Assembly: GCA_039819115.1 (NCBI GenBank)
Contig: JBCBST010000012.1
Span: forward strand, 1 to 41,924
Direction: 5' to 3'
DNA length: 41,924 nucleotides
DNA from: JBCBST01 sp039819115
Lineage (GTDB): Bacteria > Bacteroidota > Rhodothermia > Balneolales > Balneolaceae
The notes below the pieces were generated by a model. The model made no database searches and was not told the DNA's origin. It saw only the letters and a program-made list of their open reading frames with translations. Numbering within the stretch: the first letter of the stretch is position 1; each line of letters begins with the position of its first letter. The position numbers were made by a program, and so were the translations under genes. Positions 35,303 to 41,924 of this stretch are shown here, in pieces.

Positions 35303-38300
35303 TCACTTTATGATTGCAAAGCGCCCTACTTTTTCTCCTATCCCATCTGCTTCAACATGGAATAGATAAACTCCAAACGCGAGGTTCATTCCGTCTTTTG
35401 TCACCAGGTCCCACGCAATCTGTCCGTCGTCAATGGTTGAGCTATGCTCGAGTGTTTGCACTAACTGGCCCGTTATGGTATAGATTCGAATGGTGCATCT
35501 GGCGGGCAGGTTCATGAAATAAATACGGCGCTCGCCTCGTCCGGTCCGGTACCTGTTTGCAGGTTCGAAATTGCTACTTGCCACATACGGATTAGGAACA
35601 ACGAAAATATCGTCCAGCTCGTCTTTTGCCTTATCAAGATCCATACTCCCACCCTGCATTCTGAAACGATAACGGTCTGAGCTTTGGGGTGGTTTTTCTA
35701 CCGCAAAGCTGAGATTGGAACCCGGTTCTGGAGGATCGGGTGTAAGATCAGGTTGCAGTTCAGGATCGGGTGGATTTAAGCGGATAGCCCAACTTGAACG
35801 CCAGTTTCCACCAGCAAATTCAGGTTCCAAACCCGGTTCAGTTCCCATGACGATTACAATCAGTTCGCCGTGATCATAGACACCATTGTTTAAGCCATCT
35901 ACGTCTTCGATAATGGCAAATCGTTCGCGGGTTTCAGTAAGCGTGTTTTCGATATAAAAATGGACGGGTATTTCCTGCATCCCGAACGCAACCCGCATCG
36001 ATGTGTCGCTTACTTGTTCGGTAAATCGTACCGCGAAATTCGAAGGGTACGGAACATAGCGAGAAGCAAAGAGGCTGTTTTCTGAGGCAGGAGTTATGGA
36101 AGGTGTAAAATTTCCTCCATCTTCAGACAAGATAACGCTGGTATCAATTACGGCTATGGCCTGCGGGCCCTGTATATCCATAGAAAAACCATCGATCAGT
36201 GGAGTTTGCAGGGAGCCTTCTTCAAGTGTGCCCTGAAACAAGATATCGGCGCTTTCTAAGGCTGTAAGCGTAATGCCCGGGTTAATGTTTGTTTGCCAGG
36301 CAGAATCATTCTGGAATGTGAGTTCGTATTCTCTATCGCCAATAATGGAACTTTGAGATAGCACATTGACGGAAATGGCTGTGCTGCTTACCAGGGTATT
36401 TTCCAGTACATCAACCTCGGGGGCAACATAACCTGCAGCCGGAGCACGAGGGGTGACCGCGGCTGTATTTACGTCTACACTGATGTTTCCTGCTACATCG
36501 TTTTTGATAATTGCAGAGGTAGTGCTGGGCGATATTCCACGAACTATTCCATCAGTCCCAACTACGATGTTACCTTCTCCGTCACGCTCAATTAATCCAC
36601 GATCGTAGGGTACAAGAGCGTAATAGTAGGTTCTTCCGTTTATGACATCACGATCAATATAACTGTGCCGCAATCCTGTATCATTGCCAAGATTAAACTG
36701 TACTCCATTTACAGCAACCGGATGCAAGCCTTCGATACCATTTTTCAGATCAAACTGGGCAAGGGGCTTTTGGTAAATGGTATTACCAAACGCATCGGTG
36801 ATAAGCAGGTTTTCCTCGAAATTTGGTTCAGTGGATCGATAGATCATATATCCTTCAAAATCGTATTCTCCTAGGAAAGGATCGAAGGAGTCTTCTGCGG
36901 TATCGTCCCAGTATAAGGTCACTAATCCATCACCGGCCACTGCAGTTAATGTTGATTTGTTTGGAGGGCGCGCAAACTGGTAATCAGCGTTATAGATTTG
37001 CTGGACGGTTTCTTTTTTCCGGGCGAGTGAAGAATTAGAAATATTGGAAGGGTCGTTGAAATCTCTTTCTGCAAAGAGTAACGCCATTGAAAAACGCTCG
37101 GTTTGTCCCGACCGGAGTGGAAAAGGACCAGAAGAAAAGAACATGCCGAGGTTTCGGCCTCCCTCCAGTACAATATCATCCAGTGGGGGAAGAGCTTCCG
37201 CGAACAGGTCAAAATTCTGTTCATCATCAATCAATTGATATCGGTGTACGTCAAACACCTGGAACCCTGTTAGCCCAATTTGATCGGATTCGTCTTTATC
37301 CAATCCGTCAAAATTAGGTTCTCCGGCATCAGGCATTCCATTTCCTTCTCCTTCATCAATGCCGGGATAATTGGGGCTGTTCGGGCCGAGGCCGTCTATT
37401 CCAACATCATCATTAAGAGGTTCTCCGATATCCCAGAATCCATTGTCGTTCAAATCGGTAAAGGTGACCCAATCCATGTCTTCATCACCGGTCCACCAAA
37501 CACCGGTTTCGTAAGCTGGCATTTGCTCAAGTGGAAGATAGAATGCTTCAAACTTCGTCAGATCGTAGTTGTTCTGTATATAAGCTAAAATTGCGTCCTG
37601 ACCTTCAATTACCTGACCTGCTCCGCTTTCTCTGCGCTCATCGGTAATGCCATCGTCATCATTATCGAGGTTATCTGTGTAGTTTCCCGGAGATTCCAAA
37701 AACGCATACCCAGCCGTACCAACCGGCCCCCAAAGTCCGGGCGTGCCAATTCCATCAAAATCCCACGCAAACGCGATGTCGAGTTGTGTATCGTAAGCTC
37801 CTTCATCGTCTCCTGAGTCGTCGGTACCGCCGATTCCCCAGTCGATATACTGGGCGAAATACACTTCTTCATAGTCTACGTCACATTCGTTGGTGATTTC
37901 ATACAACCAAAATATTACGTCTTGTGCCAATGGGTGATTCCATTGAAACCCGCGTGCTTTAACCTCTAATCCAAGCCCACCTCGTGTTGTATCCCCATTG
38001 CAGGGATAAAACAGGTGGGGCGCCTGTACCCATTCGCGATCTTCGGCATCGTCATATACAAAATAGGTTTCTAGGTCGGCGTTAAACACTCCCTTGCCAA
38101 ACCACCCATTCCATTGCCCGGCCCAGTCTACGGGGCGGTCGGGCCACATTTGAGGCCAGGTGTTTTCTGCATCACTTCGGGCCGGAGATTCCTGTAACGG
38201 GTTAGAGTAGCCTGATAATGGGGCAAATCCCCAAGGGATCTTGGAAATGGGATCCAGGTCAATAAATTCTCTATAGTTAGTGCTCATTGGCGTGATGATC

Positions 38301-38584
38301 CGACCCCGGCTATCTCTTGTTTTTGCCGACACGATAAAAGCCACTCCATCTATGTATGAGTGTCCACTTCCTTTCGGCCATTCACCAGAAGGCTGGTCGG
38401 GCCATCGTGAGATTTCTCCATGATTGGAGAACAGGGTTCGCACCCGGTTTCCATCCATTACACCCCATTGGGTCCATCGGTTACTTCCGTTTTCAGAGCT
38501 GGTTTGAGCTACCGCCATAAGTGGAAGGAGGAGCGTTAAAAAGCAGCCTGCGATTAACCTTGTATGAAGTGACTGTGTATTCAT
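35303..38584 (-). CDS. Large secreted protein with T9SS type A sorting-like C-terminus, unknown function
   Basis: A 1093-residue protein with a signal peptide (MNTQSLHTRLIAGCFLTL to MAVAQ). The N-terminal half is rich in Trp, Tyr and acidic residues. It contains several Asp-rich loops of EF-hand or type 3 repeat look (DNDDDGITDE, DLNDNGFWDIGEPLND, DEGEGNGMPDAGEPNFDG), probable calcium sites. A fibronectin-type-3-like region follows (near LTAVAGDGLVTLYWDD and RTYYYALVPYD). The C-terminal 90 residues (VPNPYVASSNF, IYTITGQLVQTLEHSS, GVYLFHVEADG, KVGRFAIIK) form a FlgD/T9SS sorting-like domain. It is sandwiched between the TonB receptor and the PorV-like protein and could be the surface ligand-capture partner that SusD provides elsewhere. 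I do not recognise a named family. Confidence 0.75.
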   Translation of the reverse strand: MNTQSLHTRLIAGCFLTLLLPLMAVAQTSSENGSNRWTQWGVMDGNRVRTLFSNHGEISRWPDQPSGEWPKGSGHSYIDGVAFIVSAKTRDSRGRIITPMSTNYREFIDLDPISKIPWGFAPLSGYSNPLQESPARSDAENTWPQMWPDRPVDWAGQWNGWFGKGVFNADLETYFVYDDAEDREWVQAPHLFYPCNGDTTRGGLGLEVKARGFQWNHPLAQDVIFWLYEITNECDVDYEEVYFAQYIDWGIGGTDDSGDDEGAYDTQLDIAFAWDFDGIGTPGLWGPVGTAGYAFLESPGNYTDNLDNDDDGITDERRESGAGQVIEGQDAILAYIQNNYDLTKFEAFYLPLEQMPAYETGVWWTGDEDMDWVTFTDLNDNGFWDIGEPLNDDVGIDGLGPNSPNYPGIDEGEGNGMPDAGEPNFDGLDKDESDQIGLTGFQVFDVHRYQLIDDEQNFDLFAEALPPLDDIVLEGGRNLGMFFSSGPFPLRSGQTERFSMALLFAERDFNDPSNISNSSLARKKETVQQIYNADYQFARPPNKSTLTAVAGDGLVTLYWDDTAEDSFDPFLGEYDFEGYMIYRSTEPNFEENLLITDAFGNTIYQKPLAQFDLKNGIEGLHPVAVNGVQFNLGNDTGLRHSYIDRDVINGRTYYYALVPYDRGLIERDGEGNIVVGTDGIVRGISPSTTSAIIKNDVAGNISVDVNTAAVTPRAPAAGYVAPEVDVLENTLVSSTAISVNVLSQSSIIGDREYELTFQNDSAWQTNINPGITLTALESADILFQGTLEEGSLQTPLIDGFSMDIQGPQAIAVIDTSVILSEDGGNFTPSITPASENSLFASRYVPYPSNFAVRFTEQVSDTSMRVAFGMQEIPVHFYIENTLTETRERFAIIEDVDGLNNGVYDHGELIVIVMGTEPGLEPEFAGGNWRSSWAIRLNPPDPELQPDLTPDPPEPGSNLSFAVEKPPQSSDRYRFRMQGGSMDLDKAKDELDDIFVVPNPYVASSNFEPANRYRTGRGERRIYFMNLPARCTIRIYTITGQLVQTLEHSSTIDDGQIAWDLVTKDGMNLAFGVYLFHVEADGIGEKVGRFAIIK

Positions 38585-38599
38585 AAATATATGCTCCCT

Positions 38600-41257
38600 T
38601 TAGAAGCTCATAGTAAATCCGATACTTAGCCGCCTGGGTGCCGAGAAAAAATCCGGGCGGAACAGGAATTCTTCTTTGGTATTAAGCCCCTGAGGCTCTC
38701 CGGTTTGAAATCGCAGGTTTGGAAATGATCTTCCTGTATCAGGGTACACCTGGGTTTCGTTTTGCAGATCAAGCACATTGAAGATTCGGGCAAAAAAGCT
38801 GGCATTTTGCTTTCCTATTCTAAATCCTTTAGAAGCAAAAAGGTCAAGATTGGCAAACATGGGAATTCGATCTGAGTTTTCGATACCAATTCGCTCGTTC
38901 GCTCTTGAAGGGGTGTAAGGAAATCCTGAACCTAAATTACCCAGTAGTGTGATTGCCCAATTAGACCGTGTAATCATCGTAAACGTAGCATTTAACTGGT
39001 GGCGACGATCCCAGTCTAAAGGGACGAGTTGTTTTTCGGTTTCCACACCTTGCAGTTCGTCTAATATTTGAGCCTGTGGATCACTGGCATTTCCCATAGC
39101 AATTTGATACGCATAATTTATATTGAAGCTTACGTTATTCGTCATTCTGCGTTCAATATCCACGATTAAACCTTTGGTTTGCCCGTAGTCGGTATTGATA
39201 AACCTGCCGTACCTCTCAAGAGGGAAGGGTTCCACCCCACCGGGATCTATGGTTTCAAAGCGCATACCAAGAAGGTTCCGGATATTCTTATAAAACGCTG
39301 TTACCCGTACAGAAAGGATATCGTTGAAGCCTTGCTGTAAACCAATTTCATAAGCGATGGTTTGTTGTGGTTTCAGGTCCGGATTTCCAAATACTCTGGC
39401 CAATCTTGTTTCTGGATCAAACGTAAAGTCAGGGTTTCGGTATAAAAACTGAAAGGCCGGAATCTGGAAAAAGTGCCCATAAGACACATGAACAATCCCG
39501 GTTTCTGTTATGGGATAAGCGAGGCCAAAACGAGGGGAGAGCTGCCAGTTCGGATTGGTTCTTATCCTTTCCGATGTGGTAGGCCGGCTGTAATCAGACG
39601 GGATTTCGCTATTGGCATCAAAATAATCGAACCGAAGCCCCAGATTTACCACGAGGTAATCATATTCTATTTTATCCTGTGCATAAGCACTAAACTCAAT
39701 AGGCATTTCATGATATGAAACATGATCCGGGGTTCCTTCAGGTGGGATTAAAGGCTCGAAACCAGTTGTAGGGTTGCTTTGAATTTCAAACTCCCGAAAA
39801 TTGATTTCATGAAGCTTTAGCTGCACTCCGGATTTGATCATGTGTTTCCGGTTCACCTGGCTTGTGACATCTATCCCGGAAACCAGTGTACGTGTTTCTC
39901 TGTTAACGTAATTGTTTACGGCACCCCCTCTCAGAAACGAAAAATTGCCTCCAAGAAAATTTCGGGCATCGTCTCTCGGGTAGCGTGGGTCTAATGGGTT
40001 TTCATAGACATAAGAATCACTTCGGTTTATGAAATAGGCCCCCTTGAGGTTCATAAATGTTTTTGAGTTAAAGGTGTAACTATCTACCAGGTTTATAGTG
40101 ATAGATTCTCCAAAATTAGTTGGGATACCGTCGGGATTGTATAGATACAAATGGTCGTAATTCTGACCTGAATCAGTTTGGTATAGTGCGGATACAGAAA
40201 GCTTATTCCCCCTGATGTGTGGGGTGCTTAGTTTAACCTGGATCGTGTTTTGTTCGCTCCAGTTCATAGACTGAAAAGAACTATCTCCCAGTTGTGGCAC
40301 ATAAACCGCCCGGTTGTCAATAGTCACAAATTCTCCCTCATCATCGCTCTGGCCCAGCGGGCGCACGATCTCTCTTCCATAAAGAAACCCCTGATCATAA
40401 ATCCGCCGGCCTGAAATAAAAAAATTAACTTTTTTATTTGTTCCGGGAACCGGGCCGCTAAGGGCCCCCTGTACATCATAAATGTCAGTAGGATTAATCT
40501 GATTGGTGTTTTGGAAGTCGTTTGTTCTTGAGGTTACATAATCGCCCGAGAAAGTTGAAAATGTACCCTCGTATTTTTCTCCCCCATCTTTAGTTACAAT
40601 ATTTACCACACCAGACTGGGCCTGTCCGAATTCAGCATTAAAGGTTCCGGATATTACTTCTACTTCCTGTATGGAGTTATTTTCAACCTGGTAGGCATAG
40701 GAGTTATCAAATGAATCATTAATGGGAATGCCATCAACCAGGTATGCTACTTCCCCAATTCGCCCTCCCCTGAAGTGACCGTTTACCACTCCCGATTGAA
40801 TATTAACAGCCTGATCAAAGTTTTCTACCGGTAGTAGCTGTAAGTCTTTTGATGAAATGGTCGCTTTTGAAGACGTAAGATCACGCTCAATAATGGGGCG
40901 TTCTGCTATCACAGTTACTTCCTCACCTTCAATAAAAGAGGAGCTGAGTGTGTAGTTAACGGTGGTGGTTTGATTGATCTTTACCCTGACCCCTTTTACA
41001 ACCTGAGTTCCGAATCCAAGGTAAGAGGCTCTTAATTCGTATTCTCCGGGAGCTACATTGAGTATGGTATAGTAACCATCAATGTCTGTGATGGCGCCTT
41101 GTTGAGTTCCTAAAATAGCAACATTTACTCCAATGAGTGCTTCACCTGTTTCTGCATCGGTTATTCTGCCTACAATTTTTCCGGTAGTCGCAAAGGCATT
41201 GGTATGCCCGTACAGAAATACAACCAATACAAAGAAGAAAGAAAACGTCTTGCCCAT
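38600..41257 (-). CDS. TonB-dependent receptor with carboxypeptidase-like domain, glycan-use operon
   Basis: About 885 residues from the ATG at 41257, giving a signal peptide (MGKTFSFFFVLVVFLYG to NAFA); an ATG two codons earlier (41263) is equally possible, while a start at 41314 would read through the terminator hairpin. Domains: carboxypeptidase-regulatory-like (about 26-105), plug (about 115-225, with VAYLVDGIPINDSFDN and NAEFGQAQSGVVNIVTKDGG) and a barrel ending LSIGFTMSF. It resembles Oar/carboxypeptidase-like receptors more than classical SusC. Its position ahead of a sugar ABC importer and GH130 enzymes makes an oligosaccharide the likely cargo. The next gene starts 15 bases downstream. 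No SusD homologue follows, which is unusual for a glycan receptor of this group. Confidence 0.88.
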   Translation of the reverse strand: MGKTFSFFFVLVVFLYGHTNAFATTGKIVGRITDAETGEALIGVNVAILGTQQGAITDIDGYYTILNVAPGEYELRASYLGFGTQVVKGVRVKINQTTTVNYTLSSSFIEGEEVTVIAERPIIERDLTSSKATISSKDLQLLPVENFDQAVNIQSGVVNGHFRGGRIGEVAYLVDGIPINDSFDNSYAYQVENNSIQEVEVISGTFNAEFGQAQSGVVNIVTKDGGEKYEGTFSTFSGDYVTSRTNDFQNTNQINPTDIYDVQGALSGPVPGTNKKVNFFISGRRIYDQGFLYGREIVRPLGQSDDEGEFVTIDNRAVYVPQLGDSSFQSMNWSEQNTIQVKLSTPHIRGNKLSVSALYQTDSGQNYDHLYLYNPDGIPTNFGESITINLVDSYTFNSKTFMNLKGAYFINRSDSYVYENPLDPRYPRDDARNFLGGNFSFLRGGAVNNYVNRETRTLVSGIDVTSQVNRKHMIKSGVQLKLHEINFREFEIQSNPTTGFEPLIPPEGTPDHVSYHEMPIEFSAYAQDKIEYDYLVVNLGLRFDYFDANSEIPSDYSRPTTSERIRTNPNWQLSPRFGLAYPITETGIVHVSYGHFFQIPAFQFLYRNPDFTFDPETRLARVFGNPDLKPQQTIAYEIGLQQGFNDILSVRVTAFYKNIRNLLGMRFETIDPGGVEPFPLERYGRFINTDYGQTKGLIVDIERRMTNNVSFNINYAYQIAMGNASDPQAQILDELQGVETEKQLVPLDWDRRHQLNATFTMITRSNWAITLLGNLGSGFPYTPSRANERIGIENSDRIPMFANLDLFASKGFRIGKQNASFFARIFNVLDLQNETQVYPDTGRSFPNLRFQTGEPQGLNTKEEFLFRPDFFSAPRRLSIGFTMSF

Positions 41258-41281
41258 GACCATGCAAATCAGACTATGAAT

Positions 41282-41311
41282 AAAAAAGGAATCCGGGATT
41301 CCTCCCGGATT
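41282..41311 (-). terminator. Hairpin terminator between the T9SS-sorted protein gene and the TonB receptor gene
   Basis: On the minus strand AATCCGGGA, loop GGA A, TCCCGGATT forms a 9-base-pair stem followed by a run of six T. It lies 14 bases after the upstream stop and only 19-25 bases before the TonB receptor start codons, leaving no room for a full promoter between them. Confidence 0.88.
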
Positions 41312-41325
41312 CAATGCAATGTCTT

Positions 41326-41924
41326 TTATTTAATGAGGGTCATTCTTCTCATCTCATTAAAACTATCGGTACTTAACTGATAGATATAGATGCCACTTGG
41401 CAAGCTGCTTGCGTCAAAGTTGAACGTATGCAGTCCACTGTTCAATCTTGCATCTGTTAGTATCGTAGCCACCCTCTGACCCAGTATATTGAAGACATTA
41501 AGATTCACCGTCTCCGCGGTCTGGAGTTGGAATGAAATCTTGGTCGTTGGGTTGAATGGGTTAGGATAGTTTTGCAGTAAGTGAACCTGCTCCGGTGTGT
41601 CGTTATCGATTTCAGTAAAATCATTTTCATTAGACACACTTACAAATACCCCTCCCAAATTAGTGATGCTCACATCGTCCCAGTAGACGATGCCTTCGAA
41701 GTGGTGCCAGTAGCGCAGGCGTAGTTCCATGCCAACGGCTTCCTCCCTGGGATACACCACGAATGCATACTGTGTCCATCCGGTGGCTTCCTCTCTGGAG
41801 GCCAGGGGAATCACATTCGGGTTATAGTCCCCATTCAGGCGGATATCCAGGCCTCCGATTTCACCGTATCCGGCCGCTCCCCCTTCCATATTGTTATACC
41901 ACAAGGCCGTCATCCCGATGTTGT
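41326..41924 (-). CDS. Secreted T9SS type A sorting-domain protein, 5' truncated by window edge
   Basis: The frame is open to the end of the window, so only the C-terminal 198 or so residues are visible. The first part (about 1-105 of the fragment) is beta-rich and aromatic (TGWTQYAFVVYPREEA, RLRYWHHFEGIVYWDDVSI), the look of a carbohydrate-binding jelly-roll domain. The C-terminal part is a classical T9SS type A sorting domain: LLQNYPNPFNPTTKISFQL, VFNILGQRVATIL, LPSGIYIYQLS and a terminal basic MRRMTLIK. T9SS would export it to the cell surface or medium. Context with GH130 enzymes and a sugar importer suggests a secreted glycanase, but no catalytic domain is in view. Confidence 0.82.
   Translation of the reverse strand, partial: NIGMTALWYNNMEGGAAGYGEIGGLDIRLNGDYNPNVIPLASREEATGWTQYAFVVYPREEAVGMELRLRYWHHFEGIVYWDDVSITNLGGVFVSVSNENDFTEIDNDTPEQVHLLQNYPNPFNPTTKISFQLQTAETVNLNVFNILGQRVATILTDARLNSGLHTFNFDASSLPSGIYIYQLSTDSFNEMRRMTLIK

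Noticed and set aside
38600..41257. Classical SusC assignment for the TonB receptor
   Set aside because: No SusD gene is adjacent and the protein lacks an obvious SusC/RagA-type signature; general TonB receptor with carboxypeptidase-like domain is the safer call.

Overview
The window looks like a chromosomal segment of a Balneolota/Rhodothermota-type member of the Bacteroidota superphylum, probably marine. The basis is family content rather than a marker-gene phylogeny: two TonB-dependent receptors with N-terminal carboxypeptidase-regulatory-like domains, DUF4293 and DUF5686 proteins, a YpdA-like reductase, a PorV/PorQ-family protein, and two proteins ending in type IX secretion (T9SS) sorting-like domains. 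The promoter-like box TAnnTTTG also lies just upstream of tRNA genes. No phage, insertion sequence or CRISPR array was seen.

Layout. Positions 1-2324 hold the 3' part of an RND efflux pump closed by a strong terminator. Next come a DUF4293 membrane protein and an EamA exporter (2432-3734), which share stop-codon bases with a convergent TonB-dependent receptor (3731-6172). An MltF-type lytic transglycosylase (6335-7885) faces a three-gene partner-switching operon (STAS antagonist, HATPase anti-sigma kinase, GAF-SpoIIE phosphatase; 10419 down to 7894). A SPOR lipoprotein, an orphan ABC ATPase, a GlsB-like membrane protein and tRNA-Arg(CCT) follow. A DUF5686 outer-membrane protein converges on an OmpA-family protein with type 3 thrombospondin-like calcium repeats, then comes tRNA-Ala(GGC).

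Positions 16665-23580 form a compact plus-strand operon: a secreted protein interrupted by an in-frame TAA, a FecR-domain periplasmic protein, a 915-residue outer-membrane barrel candidate and a CHASE2 adenylate cyclase. This is a plausible envelope-sensing cAMP system and one of the two most interesting loci. After a 400-base non-coding stretch with a palindromic element lies the SRP RNA gene (23983-24080). It abuts a YpdA-like reductase and a YheT-like hydrolase on the minus strand, with a Ppx/GppA-HD phosphatase divergent from them.

The last 14 kb (41924 to 27668, minus strand) is a glycan-use locus. It contains a secreted T9SS-sorted protein (cut by the window end), an internal hairpin terminator, a TonB receptor, a 1093-residue secreted protein with a sorting-like domain, a PorV-like protein, a sugar ABC importer (binding lipoprotein plus two permeases), a lipoprotein of unknown function and two GH130 enzymes. 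The genes are overlapped or separated by 15 bases or less. The set suggests surface capture, outer-membrane transport, ABC import and cytoplasmic phosphorolysis of beta-mannoside-like sugars. It has neither a SusD protein nor an ATPase of its own.
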